From Misgurnus anguillicaudatus (Eukaryota; Chordata; Actinopteri; Cypriniformes; Cobitidae), in the NCBI RefSeq assembly GCF_027580225.2, contig NC_073358.2, forward strand, positions 47,950,001 to 48,014,000: a DNA stretch of 64,000 nucleotides, read 5' to 3'. Under the pieces are notes generated by a model that saw only the letters and a program-made list of their open reading frames with translations, did not search any database and was not told where the DNA came from. The translations under genes and the position numbers were made by a program. Within the stretch, counting starts at the first letter, position 1, and every line of letters starts with the position of its first letter. Below, piece by piece: positions 20,298-32,555 of the stretch.

Positions 20298-20316
20298 TGT
20301 GGCGAAGTTTCATTGG
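20298..20316 (-). promoter_or_regulatory. selenoe: ER stress response element-like site upstream of selenoe
   Basis: On the minus strand the sequence is CCAAT, nine bases, CCACA. The ERSE consensus is CCAAT-N9-CCACG, so only the last base differs. It starts about 117 bp upstream of the selenoe ATG. ERSEs bind NF-Y and ATF6 and control many ER-resident proteins. Use here is inferred. Confidence 0.4.
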
Positions 20317-20686
20317 CTGAGTCGTGGGATTTTAGTTCAATGAAATCAGATAAAATTAAACAATGAACTGAAAGACGTGAGTTGGTTAGAGAACAATTTT
20401 AATTAATTTAAGAATTGAAAGAAAAAAAAGTGCATTGTTTATTAAAGTCAAATGTATTTTGGGTATTTTTAAACATAAGGATTTTTTACTAAACAGACGT
20501 TTGGGCAGCTGCACTTGTGTCACATTCTCCCACAAACCCATGGATGAATAACCAGCAGAACAGCACACAACAGCTGCTGGGTAAACAACACTGACGCACA
20601 GTTAAAAGTTTATCAGTTTCTTAAAGTACATTTTTAGCCTATAGCCACATAAAGAGCATGTGGCAAACATGATGTAAAAAGCGCCA

Positions 20687-21109
20687 CACTGTAAAAAATT
20701 CTGTAAAAAAATTACAATGTTATTGCAGCTGGGTTGCCGGTAATTTACCGTAGATTTAAATTTATGTTATTTACTGGCAAGAGTTTGTTCAAAGTTAAAT
20801 AAATTTTAAATAGTAACAAGTCTTTATCTTTACAGAATAAAACTATACAATAACAGCCTCATGCTCATTCTGTGAACCAGAAATCATCATCAACCTTTTT
20901 CTGTTTTTTCAGATTTTGTTTCCCAGAATGTTTTGCTTGATGCTGTTTTTTTAGTTTAACTCTGTAAAGACAAAGACTTGTAAATGTTAAATGTTCATTT
21001 AACTTTGAACAAAATGTTGCCAGTAAATAACATAAATTTAAATCTACGGTAAGATACCGGCAACCCAGCTGCAATAACACTGTAATTTCTACGGAATTTT
21101 TTTACAGTG
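20687..21109. mobile_element. CACTG-ended MITE, CA duplication
   Basis: It starts CACTGTAAAAAATTC and ends TTTTTTACAGTG, with CA at 20685-20686 and 21110-21111. The two arms are inverted copies carrying attgcagctgggttgccgg and its complement. No coding sequence. Confidence 0.8.
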
Positions 21110-21954
21110 CAGACAAGAGACATTTTCAAGAAAAAAATTCTTAGTATTTCTGTCTTGTTTTCAGTAAAAATATCTAAAAATTCTTATATTAAGTTGCTTT
21201 TTCTTGATGAGCAAAACGACCCAAGAAAATAAGTCTAGTTTTTAGACCAAAAGTAACAAATTTAAGTGAATTTGTGCATAAAACAAGCAAAAAAATCTGC
21301 CAATGGGTAAGCAAATTTTTCTTGAATTTTCTTGAATTTAGTGTTTAAGAAAATTGTTCAATATTTTTTTGCTTACTCTATTGGCAGATTTTTTTGCTAG
21401 ATTTTTTTTGGTCTAAAAACTAGACTTATTTTCTTAGGTTGTTTTGCTCAGCAAGAAAAAGCATCTTAATTTAAAATTTTTTAGATATTTTTACTGAAAA
21501 CAAGACAAAAATACTAAGATTTTTCTTGAAAATTCTTTTTTGCCGTGCACAGCAAAAAAATGACTTTCTTACTTAGTATTTTTGTCTTGTTTTCAGTACA
21601 AATATTAAAAAAATCTTAAATTAAGATGTATTTTCTTGATGAGGAAAATGACCTAGGAAAATAAGTCTAGTTTTTAGACAAAAATATAACATTTAAGCGA
21701 ACTTGTGCTCAAAACAAGAAAAAAATCTGCCAATGGAATAAGAAAAATTTTCTTGAAATAAATTTACTTTTTCATAAACACTTAATTCAAGATTTTTTTT
21801 CTTATTCCATTAGCAGATTTTTTGCTTGTTTTAAGCACAAGTTTGCTTAAATATTATATATTTTTTCTATACTACACTTATTTTCCTATGTCATTTTGCT
21901 CATCAAGAAACTACATCTTAATTTACGAATTTAGAAAGTCATATTTATGCAGTG
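21110..21954. mobile_element. Two further degenerate CACTG-type elements in a row
   Basis: 21110-21546 lacks a clean left end but has the internal tcttgatgagcaaaacgac and tctgccaatggg blocks and ends near TTTTTTGCCGTG. 21548-21954 begins CACAGCAAAAAAATGAC and ends TTTATGCAGTG. Both are palindromic relatives of the element at 36788. No open frame of interest. Confidence 0.6.
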
Positions 21955-22237
21955 CATCAATACAATACACTATAGTATGCATAAAAATAAATTATTATAT
22001 TATATAAAATAATATATAAAAAATGTATTTGTGTATAGTGATTTAGTATTGTGTACTTGTTGTTTGTGTCCTAATTTTCATATTTTAGGCTGCTAGAGGA
22101 TTCACATACAGTATAAGTATAAGAATTTCATTGCATAGTGGAATATAGTGTTTTATGTACATGACAAAAAAATCTTAAATTTTTTGTCTCCTGAGATGCC
22201 TTCATTTGATCGATTTTTGAAGTCAGCATAGAAAGCC

Positions 22238-22719
22238 TTAAAATGGACATTCCACTTTTTTGAAAATATGCTCATTTTCCAGCTCTCCTTGAGTTAGCAT
22301 CACGCTAAAAATAACCAAAGAGTTTTGATATTTTTCCTATTTAAAACTTGACTCTTCTGTAGTTACATTATGTACTAAGACCGACGGAAAAAAGTTGTGA
22401 TTTTCTAGGCAGATATGACTAGGAACTATACTCTCATTCTGGTGTAATAATCAAGGACTTTGCTGATGTAACATGGCTGTAGCAGGCGTAGTGATATTAC
22501 GCACTGCCCAAAAATAGTCCCCTTGGTTACTTTTCAATAGGTTATTTTTTAGTGCGATGCTAATGGTCTAATCAGATTAAATGGATTGTGCTAAGCTATG
22601 CTAAAAGTGCTAGCGCCAGACCCGGAGATCAGAATGGATTCCAAAACGGTAAAAATCAAATGTTTAGGGGAGCTGAAAAATAAGCATATTTTTTAAAAAA
22701 AAGTGGAATGTCCCATTAA
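22238..22719. mobile_element. Inverted-repeat element with GGACATTCCAC ends
   Basis: The ends are TGGACATTCCACTTTTTTGA and an inverse copy ending AAAAGTGGAATGTCCC. A second internal palindrome spans gctaatggtctaatcagatt / its relatives. The same family recurs at 48361-53900 (interrupted) and 59147-59556. Confidence 0.7.
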
Positions 22720-23091
22720 TATCCCAATCCTGTGTGCGTACAGTATGTGTCGGTGGGGGAGGTGATTGGTTGAAGAGGATTGAACTCGAATACTAAGAAT
22801 TGCCATTTGAAATTATGATCAGAGCATGATTTCTATTTCTATTTCAAATATAATTTTGTTACCATGTCTTTGAAGCCTGATACAGTATGCCATCTTGTGC
22901 AGATGTTGACGGCAAAGTAATTTCCTGATAGGACGAAGCCTTTAAGTTAGTGTTTTATGGTACTTATGAAAAACTATGCAACACCATACACCATAAATAT
23001 GTGACCTACATAAAAAAAATTAAAACAAGAGTGCTTATGGTTTCATAAAAAGAGCTGAACAATTTCCTCTTGTAATACATTATTGCAACAT

Positions 23092-23585
23092 GATCTCACG
23101 GCAAGTCGTGTTATAGTCACAAACATTTTTATTAATTTATTTTTGTCCATGGCACGAAATTCAGCTTTTTTCGTGCCTTGAGCACAAATGTCTTTTTCAT
23201 GTCAGTCACACAAATTTCTATGTATTTTTCATGTCCATGGCACGACTTTCTTTTTCGCGGCATTTTATGTATTGTTTTCTCATTTTTTTATCCTATTTTT
23301 AAATCATTGTCGCTTGGGGTTGGGGTTAAAGTTGGGGTTTGGGTTTGGGTTAGGATGCCTAAAAATGTAACAGAAAGTGATTCTAACCCTAACCCCAAGC
23401 AACAAGGGTAAGAAAATAGGAAAAAACTATGAGAAAACAAAACATAAAATGACACAAAAAGAAAGTCGTGCCACGGACATGAAAAACGATAGAAATTTGT
23501 GCGAGTGACACGAAAAAGACAGTCATGCTCAAGGCACGAAAGAAAGCAAAATTTCGTGCCATGGACATGAAAAAATGTAATGACC
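23092..23585. mobile_element. Foldback element (GATCTCACG family)
   Basis: Starts gatctcacggcaagtcgtg. Long arms pair around the centre: tccatggcacgaaattcagc near 23147 and its inverse near 23560, and gtccatggcacgactttct with its inverse. The centre has taaccctaaccc. Open frames over it are not genes. A relative lies at about 36625-37600 and a cousin at 38051-38573. Confidence 0.65.
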
Positions 23586-23957
23586 TAAGCCCTAAATACA
23601 CTGCAGGATCTTTGCACGCCTATAAGATCTCACTGTGCGACATGGATCGTTTAAACTTTACTACTACAAGCATGTAGTCTGTACGATGATGACATGGAGG
23701 CTTTGACGATTGCGTCACACGTTAGCGCAACATCATCATCATGCGCTAGTGGTAAACAAATACCAGCAGCAAACACACTCTGCATTGATCATGCTGAATT
23801 TTTGACACTGTCAGAAAACAATCGTAGGCTATCTTTGGACGCAAGACCAGAAAAACGACATAGGACCACTGATGAAGAGCCACAATCACAGAAATCCCCA
23901 CAATTGTTTCAAGATGGCAATCTGGGACAGCCAAAAATCTTGCAGTGTAACCCCGGC

Positions 23958-25154
23958 TTTAAAGGGATAGTTCACCCAAAAATGAAAATTCTGCCATCAT
24001 CCACTCACTCCTATGTCATTACAAACCTTTATAAATTTCTTTGTTCTGATAAACACGAAGGAAGATATTTTAAGGAATGTTTGTAACCGAACATTCGTGA
24101 GCCCCATTCACTTCCATAGTGGGAAAAAATAATTTTGATTACCACAAATTACTCAAAATATCTTCATCAGAACAAAGAAACTTATACAGGCCTATGGGTG
24201 ATTCTCACGAAACCATTGAAACACCACGACACTAATGATTTTAGCTTTAAAATGTGTAATATAGTAACATTTAAAAGCATCAGAATTAACACAATACTTT
24301 GTTCTACCTTGAACAATGTGTGATTTCAACATAAGAATTTATAATTGTAAATTTTATCCAATTTTCTGCTGAAATTCTCATTACCGCAATGTGTCCGGCT
24401 GTGTTTGAACATGCGTTATGTTGTAATTTAATCAAATTAACACAAAAATATTAAGAAAAAATATGTTTTGCTAGACTACTTTAGATGACAGAAAAAATAT
24501 TTACTGAATATTCATGTATAATAATAATGAAGAAAAATTAGGAAAATGATGTGTCCATGCCTGATGTTCTCATCCTCCGCAACACTTTTTGAGAACAGTT
24601 TAAGCACACATACAGAATTTTAATAAAGTTTGATTTTGAGTGACCAAGCACATGGACCAGTTACTTCAAGATGGCTACCAGGTAAGATCATTTTTTTTAC
24701 AGTTAATTTGAAATATTGTCTTGTAAGACTGCTTACACGACATTTTGATTATCATTACCGCAACAGATGCTTATTAAATGTTAATTTAATTAATAGAAGC
24801 ATAATACTTTGATTTTAAATGCATGTGCAGAATCTCCAAATTATGTTCTTTCAGGTTTGTCATGTCATTTTGAAAATATGTCAGTGTTGATGTTTTCTGA
24901 CTGTTGCGGTAATGAGATTTTTAGGACAAATTTTTTAAATTATGTTACAAAAAGTGTTAAATGATAAGTAAAAGTTTTTAAATTAACTCCAGACTTTGTT
25001 TTTCAATGTCTGGTGGGAATAAAAGTAAGTTTAAGCAATTTTTACATTTTCATGCTTGACATTTTTAAAACCAAGTTTTCGTGAGAATCACCCTTATAAC
25101 AACACGAGAGTAAGTGAATGATGTTTTCATTTTTGGGTGACCTATCCCTTTAAA
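23958..25154. mobile_element. TTTAAAGGGATAG-ended element, interrupted by a second element
   Basis: Ends TTTAAAGGGATAGTTCACCC and GGGTGACCTATCCCTTTAAA. This end sequence is very common in cyprinid genomes. Internal inverted copies of aaatatcttc...gttctga are visible. An 898-bp element with GGGTGATTCTCACG ends is inserted at 24196-25093. Confidence 0.75.
24196..25093 (+). mobile_element. GGGTGATTCTCACGAAA-ended element, copy 1
   Basis: Inverted ends GGGTGATTCTCACGAAA / TTTCGTGAGAATCACCC. The flanks are CTAT and TTAT, an imperfect 4-bp duplication. It is nearly the same sequence as 28662-29550 in the opposite orientation. Several ccgcaa/attaccgc blocks occur inside. No transposase frame. Confidence 0.75.
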
Positions 25155-26361
25155 AGTGTCTACTTTTCCATTATACTTCCTGAAGGAAGTGAGTGCATCG
25201 ACTGTAAGTCACCTACAGAGGGCGGCAATGATTCAGAATGGACTTTTGGCATCGTTTTTGAGTAAAAGTGCTTGCCACAGACAGTTATGTTTCCACTGAA
25301 AATAAACCATTCTCAGTAAGAATGCCACAGTGAAACCATCATCCTCTATCATCTACGGGCCTCATTTCTGTCTGTCCATCTCTCTCTCTCTCTACAGCTG
25401 TGGCCAAGCGCTGATGTGTCAGATGACACAATGTCTATCTCTAAAAAGACCCAGATTTCCCCCTTGGACCCAGGAATTATAATACCTGCAGGCTAGACAT
25501 TAAGTCCAATGTAGCCTAATTCTGTGAAGATGTAGGTGATATATCAAACGGCCTGTTGAAACTTGGTAAGCCTAAACCTAACATTTATCCCAGAGGAACA
25601 TTTTATTGCTCTTTCATAGCTTAGGAGCTCTTACTCGTGTTTAACTTAAGGTCGACTCAAATTTCGTAGAAAATTCCTAGGAACGATCAACATGAATAAG
25701 ATGTGAAATACAATTAAATGTGGATAAAATAGCACGTTCGCTATGAAATCGGAGGGCATGCTGACAGTCTAGAGGAGACATCTGAGATTTACTGGGTGTT
25801 TTTCTCAAGAGAAAAATCGCCAAACCTCTCCATTTCCCCACTGAAGAGAATAACTTTTATTGAATACACTGAAAAAAATATTAATTCATTATCAATTTAT
25901 TTAAGCTACATTTAAATAAAAGTTTTTTATTTTATTTTTAATTTTATTTTTTTGTTTAAATGTAGCTTAAATAAATTGATTGCAACCAACATTAAAAAAT
26001 TGAGTAAATTGAATGAATAATTTTTGTAGTGTAGTTTAACCAGCAATACCTTCCCTTGGTTAACCAGCTTACCAGAAAAACCCTACTGGTTGACCAGTTG
26101 ACCACTGCTTGCTGTCTAGGAGTAAACATTGAGAAATTATATTGTTTATAATCTTTCTGTAGCTTACAGCATTATGTTGCAAAGCAAATGTCATGGGTTT
26201 GATTCCTAGAGATTTCCATGTTGATACAAATTGAATGCACTTTACTGTAAGTTGCTTTGGATAAAAACATTGCCAAATCCATAAATGCATCTTACAGTTT
26301 ATTTTTTTGTCATAGTGTAAACATTTCTCAAAACATTTCTTTTAAATCAATGCCACTTTAT
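25155..26361. other. Mostly non-repetitive gap with one small CACTG element
   Basis: No gene supported. A 165-bp element at 25867-26031 starts CACTGAAAAAAATA, ends TTTGTAGTG and is flanked by TA on both sides. Its arms share taaataaattgat. A short CT run lies near 25380-25395. The rest shows nothing I recognise. Confidence 0.5.
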
Positions 26362-27400
26362 TTAAAGGGGACATATCATGAAAATCAAATTTTTCCATGT
26401 TTAAGTGCTATATAATTGGGTCCCCAGTGCTTTTATCAACCTAGAAAATGTAAAAAATATCAACCCAGTAACTTAGTTTTGGTAAACCATTTTCTGCAAG
26501 CATGTGAAAAATAGGTAATTGAAATTAGGTACCCCTTGTGATGTCAGAAGGGGATAATACCACCCCTTAATCTGCACTGTTCAACCATGGCACTGCCAGT
26601 GCAGAGATCAGCTCATTTGCATTTTAAAGGACACGCCCCAAAACGGCAAATTTTTGCTCACACCTATAAAGTGGCAATTTTAACATCTTATAATAAATTA
26701 TCTGTGGGGTATTTTGAGCTAAAACTTCACATACGTACTCTGGGGACACCAAAGATTTATTTGACATCTTAAAAAAAGTTTTGTGAAATGCCCCCTTTAA
26801 AGGTGCAGTCTGAAACTTTTTGCCTCTATATCGGCATTTTGGTTTGAAACAGAAAATTGCAGGTTACTTCACATGCTTATCTTTACGTTTGTTAAAAATA
26901 TAATTTGACGCTAATAGACGATAATGAAAAAAAAAACATTATTATAAGTGTACCGTGAATCGTGGTGAGGTAAGGAGAGTTGTTTATTTTTTAACCCCCA
27001 AAAGTGATGGATTGCACCCTTAAAGGTGCAGTGTGTAAATTTTAGCGGCATCTAGTGGTGAGGTTGTGAATTGCAACTAACGGCTTAGTCCACGGCTCAC
27101 CCCTGGCTTTTGAAACATAGAGAAGCTACGGTAGCCATCACCGGACAAACATGTCATCGTCGGAGACAACTTAGTAAAAAAATTGTCCGTTAAGGGCTTC
27201 TGCAGAAAAATGGCAGCAATGACGACTTTCATGTAAGGGTACCCTCGGTGTATGTAGATAAAAAGGTCTCGTTCTAAGGTAGTAAACACATAACAGTTCA
27301 TTATGAAAGGTCTTTATACACCCCTGATAATATAGTTTTGTATATTATTTTGCATTTCTGTTAAAAGATCTTTCTGAAAATTACACACTGCACCTTTAAA
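26362..27400. mobile_element. Three adjoining inverted-repeat elements
   Basis: 26362-26801 starts TTTAAAGGGGACATATCATG and ends GCCCCCTTTAAA. 26797-27025 starts TTAAAGGTGCAGTCTGAAAC and ends GATTGCACCCTTAAAGG. 27020-27400 starts TTAAAGGTGCAGTGTGTAAA and ends TTACACACTGCACCTTTAAA, with agcggcatctagtggtgagg inside. Neighbours share their AAAGG tips. None carries a gene. Confidence 0.65.
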
Positions 27401-27505
27401 TGTGTAGTTGTATAATGCAAAGATATTCAGACTTTCTGTTTTTTGGGGTCACAGTATACAAACTCTTACAAAAGTTCACTTGGCAGCAGTTTGCATTTAA
27501 GTATA

Positions 27506-27506
<1 letters not shown>

Positions 27507-27553
<47 letters not shown>
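27507..27553. repeat. (CA)n microsatellite
   Basis: About 23 uninterrupted AC dinucleotides. The HTHTHT open frames over it are artefacts. Confidence 0.95.
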
Positions 27554-27556
<3 letters not shown>

Positions 27557-28315
27557 TGTCCTGTAGTCACGGCTCCGACTAAACATCAAAAACACATTTA
27601 CGACCACTTCCATCCTTTCTCTCCCATACATCGCGTCATCACCCCTGTACACACGTAAACAGGCACTTATGATCTCCAAAATCTACACATACACACATAT
27701 TACTGCCGCTTTTTCCCAGCATGCCGTTCTCCAGCAGCACACATAATGAGCAGAAGCCATTTCCTCCACCAGAACCCCGGGCTCTCATCCTCTCGTTTTT
27801 TCCCTCTCCCTTGGCATTCCCCCATCCCTCTGTTGTTTTTCTCCACACTCAGCATTTAAGGTAGTTCTTCCCCCCGTTTCCAAAACAAGCACCGTTTGAT
27901 CCCGGACGTCTGGATCCTTAGGGCACGAACACACACTTACTCGTCCACACACGTCCAACTTTTGTCACCGAACACGGTGCCGATCGTTTATTTTCGGCTA
28001 TACGGATTGGTTAACCCATGATTTTGGGTTGCTATATTCACATCTCTGATTAAAAGAAGATTATGGGAATTTCAGGTCAGGAGTATACATTATATTTAGA
28101 TTCCAGGGTAGATTGACAGCAGCGGTGGTGACATCACCGGACTGGAGGTCGATCATCGAAATATGAGATAATGCAGGAAAAGCAGAAAAAGAGAAAAGTG
28201 TGGATCTCCACAATTGCTGATCTACCCTGAGCTTGAATCCAAGTCTCCTAATGAAAACCACATGCTCTGTGAAATGACTGGGGCCCGGAGAGAAAGAAAG
28301 AGAGACAGCGAGAGC

Positions 28316-28363
<48 letters not shown>

Positions 28364-28661
28364 TTGAAGGATGGAGCACCAGGATGTAGAGCTTTAAAGG
28401 ATACTGACACTTATTTAATGAATCCAGACTGTGGTTCTCTTATATACTGGGAATACTGGGAGATTACAAGTATAGGTTACACTTCGATAGTTTAATGTAG
28501 ACTTTTAACTATAGTAATGTAGTTTATATACTAACTATAAAGGGATGGTTTCCAGGACAGGGATTAGTTTAAGACAGGACTAGGCTAGGGAAGAGGTTAG
28601 GGTTAGCAGACGTAGTTGCAAAGTTTCTTAAAGTTAGGAAAATGTCTGAAGTGTACTATAT
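27554..28661. other. Gap with a GA microsatellite
   Basis: No gene supported. A (GA)n run occupies about 28317-28359. The stretch 27560-28300 looks single-copy and relatively GC-rich but no exon could be defended. Around 28535-28615 there is a fragment beginning aaagggatggtttcc, part of a common repeat. Confidence 0.5.
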
Positions 28662-29550
28662 GGGTGATTCTCACGAAAACTTGGTTTTAAAAATGTCAAG
28701 CATGAAAATGTAAAAATTGCTTAAATTTATTTTTTCCCACCAGACATTGAAAAACAAAGTCTGGAGTAAATGGGAACATTAATTTAAAAACTTTTACTTA
28801 TCATTTAACACTTTTTGTAACATAATTTAAAAAATTAGTCCTAAAAAATCTCCGCAACAGTCAGAAAACATCAACACTGACATATTTTCAAAATGACATG
28901 ACAAACCTGAAAGAACATAATTTGGAGATTCTGCACATGCATTTAAAATCAAAGTATTATGCTTCTATTAATTAAATTAACATTTAATAAGCATCTGTTG
29001 CGGTAATGATAATCAAAATGTCGTGTAAGCATTCTGATAAGACAATATTTCAAATTAACTGTAAAAAAATGATCTTACCTGGTAGCCATCTTGAAGTAAC
29101 TGGTCCATGTACTTGGTCACTCGAAATCAAACTTTATTAAAATTCTGTATGTGTGCTTAAACTGTTCTCAAAAAGTGTTGCGGAGGATGAGAACATCAGG
29201 CATGGACACATCATTTTCCTATTTTTTCTTCATTATTATTATACATGAATATTCAGTAAATATTTTTTCTGTCATCTAAAGTAGTCTAGCAAAACATCCA
29301 TTTATTTTTTTGTCATAATATTTTTGTGTTAATTTGATTAAATTACAACATAATGCATGTTCAAACACAGCCGGACACATTGCGGTAATGAGAATTTCCA
29401 ATTATAAATTCTTATGTTGAAATCACACATTGTGCAAAGTAGAACACAGTATTGTGTTAATTCTAATGCTTTTTAATGTTACTATATTACACATTTTAAA
29501 GCTAACATCATTAGTGCCGTGGTGTTTCAATGGTTTCGTGAGAATCACCC
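28662..29550 (-). mobile_element. GGGTGATTCTCACGAAA-ended element, copy 2 (inverted)
   Basis: The same ends as 24196-25093 and the same internal order when read on the minus strand. Flanked by ATAT on both sides. Length 889 bp against 898 bp for copy 1. No coding frame. Confidence 0.8.
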
Positions 29551-29689
29551 ATATATCCAAGTGTGTTCATTGGGAGATTTATTTTTAAGATAATTGCAAT
29601 CTCAACTAATGTGGGTGTCTATCTTTGTTTTGTAGATTTTGCATTTGAAGTCACTTGTTTCATAATGTATAAACTGTCACTGTCCCATA

Positions 29690-31340
29690 GGTCGGACGTT
29701 TGGCATTACATATTTAAAACAATAATTTCATAGTCTAAACACCAATTTTGACAAACTATATACCGTTGGAAAGCTCTAAGAATGAAGTTTTTATATTTCA
29801 ACACCATTTTGAAAAAAATAATATGTAGTAAGACTAATTTTCTAAAATGTCGCAGGCCAACAGGTGGGCCCAAAGTGTTATTGCATATTTATTTGTAAAT
29901 ATCCTATTAACCTGAAATAACCTTGACAAACCATGTATCATTGGAAAGCTCAGGGAATGTAGTTTTCATATGTCAAGGCCATTTGATGATAGAAATTTAG
30001 TAGTGACAGTCATTTTGTTTATTGTCATTGACCCCGTAGGAGTACATACAGTATGTATTCGTATATATTCATACTTCTAATATTCTTCTAAATGAATCTA
30101 TGAATCTTCAAAAATCGGACAACATATATGAGTCATTCTACAGAAAAGGTGTAATTCGGGTGATGGAAATCTGCTTAAATGAACTTCTTTCAAAACACCC
30201 AAAACTTCTATAATAGCATTAATTAACTTTTCAAATCTATGAATCCGCAAAACGGGGAGCTTAATCTATGTTTAATTTTTAATACATTTTAATAAAGAAT
30301 CCATGACGTTATCTTCAATACCTGACAAAATGAGAATATAATAATAGATAATGAATATGATAAAACTTGTAAACATAAACATTTTTCCATTTTGTTTTGT
30401 TTGTATGCTTTTATGTTGGTCACTTAAAGGAATAGTGCTTAGGAAGTACTCATTAGAGAAGACGGTAACACCAATGACGGTAGCACTATGACAATTTACA
30501 GAAAAAACAAACATTTTAACAAAATGGCTGCCATTAGCCATGTGCTATTTCATCAGTAACAATCACATACTTATTCAGTATAATGTAGTTTTATGTAAAG
30601 ATCTTAACACTCCCAGCTATAAAAAAAAGAGTAACTATAATGACATCCAAAAAATCTTATCTCAAAATTCTTAGATATATCATGATATTTTAGACAAATA
30701 AGGCAAGACATCTCACAAACCTTTTGCCTTCCTCCACTGCACTTCTTCCACTGACCTCTTGCCCCAAGAAAAACTTCAAAGAGCTGATGCATTGTTTCAA
30801 AATAAAGGTGCTTTGGGTAGGGTAACACCAATGACATACATTTGGGGGACAAATATTTATTTGATATTATTTATATTAATAGTGTATTTTTACCATTTCA
30901 GTGTTGTAGTAAATTCATACAGGGTTAAAGGTAAATGTAAATTAGATTTGTTTTATAAAAAACATGGTTTTAAATAATAAGTACACAATTCAACTTCCAT
31001 GTATGATCAAAGGGACAGGGCAATTTTCAAGACCAGACATTTAAAAAAAAAGTTTAAAAAAGGAAAAAAAAAGAAAATTACACAAATAAACTCTCTCATC
31101 ATGTTAAGGACAGCCTATATTTATTAAATATATATATCATTATGTGATTATTGGGTCAAATTAAATGATTAAGGGGTCTGCAAAAGCAAGGGACAAGCAT
31201 TTCCACCTTTTTTGTAGAATGACCCATATATCATTGGAAAGCTCTCATAATGTAGTTTTCATATTTCAAAACCTTTTTGCAATAAAAACAATGCAGAGAC
31301 AGTAATTTATGAACTTGTGACAAGATAATGCCGCTAACCG
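29690..31340. repeat. Degenerate tandem units with ttggaaagctc core, interrupted by an element
   Basis: Three related units share tgacaaac-at-tatcattggaaagctc and the following gtagttttcatatttca, centred near 29770, 29945 and 31235. The third unit is split by the element at 30130-31225. The units are about 180-190 bp apart once the insertion is removed. Confidence 0.55.
30130..31225. mobile_element. GAGTCATTCTACA-ended element with ATAT duplication
   Basis: The ends are GAGTCATTCTACAGAAAAGG and CCTTTTTTGTAGAATGACCC, flanked by ATAT (30126-30129, 31226-31229). The end pattern GGGTNATTCT matches the elements at 24196 and 28662, and so does the AT-rich target. No transposase is visible. Confidence 0.7.
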
Positions 31341-32475
31341 TTGACACCTAGTGGCCTTGGTTGGTAAATCCACTAAAAGTGTGACAGAAACTTCATTTTT
31401 TGCTATTTTAAAATTTGGTTCAGAACTAGTTGAGACTTGTGTCTTTATATTCGTCGTGTTTTGAGAGTTTAAGTTTTATATACATTTGATTAGAGAGTAT
31501 ATACTTTATTGCATTATTTTATTATTAGGCTTGTTTTAGCTGGTCTTTACAGTAAGGATGGCAGAGCAACGCAATTTTGTTCATTTCAATGAAAGCTTAT
31601 CAACTTCCGACAGTGACAGTTGGCAACAGTTGGCAACGTGTCCAGAAAAGTTACATTTATACAAATGATGAGAGCGACTATCAGTGGAAGTGAAGCAATG
31701 GAGTTCATGCCATCAGTCTTTTGTCAGTTTCCGCAATAGACGCTTTCTCATTTGTTTATAACTGTTTTGAGGACAACCAGAACGCCCACATCGAAAGAGA
31801 CGGGCAACGTGGGCATGCAGCTTTACTAATACTCTAATACTATAATGAGAGTTTGTTATGTAGGTGCAGCGTTATGTAAAGTCAAGACTGTAGGGACTAT
31901 CGAAAAAAAATCATAAAATCAACCCTCTTTACTTTGCTAATACACAATTCTGGTATCATTGTGAATGATTCAGTAATGCATGTCATTTTAAAGAAATGTG
32001 TTTAAGTAATCTCATCAGAATGCAGTCATTTCAATAATTTAATTTCCTCTGTTTATAGACAATACTTTAAACTAATACATTGATCAGAAGAATCTGCTTT
32101 ATTCAGTATCGGGCCAAACAGTTGCATTGGAACTTTAGCATGGTTTGGACTGTAGACAGACTTCAATTGGTTTTTTTCATAGTATTGAATAAGTTTGATT
32201 TTTGATTTTGACTTTAACACGTTTTTTTTTTTTTTTAACAAGGTCTCGGTCTTTGGACTTATGTGCACTTATTGATGTTTGGGCATCAACAAAACCATAC
32301 AGTAAATGTGCCAACTACTCCAGATCTGCACAGTTTTGCAACAAGAACAGGAAAAGTCAAGTTATTATGTGCTAGTGGATTTGCATGATCTGAATGAATA
32401 AATGCAAAAGTTCTTTTTCTTTATAAAATGGTCCAAGACTGTGGTCGAATCTTCATCAGTTTCCTTTCCTGTGAT

Positions 32476-32555
<80 letters not shown>

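Noticed and set aside
23290..23400. Interstitial telomere (taaccctaacccc)
   Set aside because: Only one or two imperfect units in the loop of a foldback element, repeated at its relatives.
27400..27679. HTHTHT / VCVCVC open frames
   Set aside because: They are translations of the CA microsatellite.
28214..28495. RERERE open frame over the GA run
   Set aside because: Microsatellite artefact with no splice or homology support.
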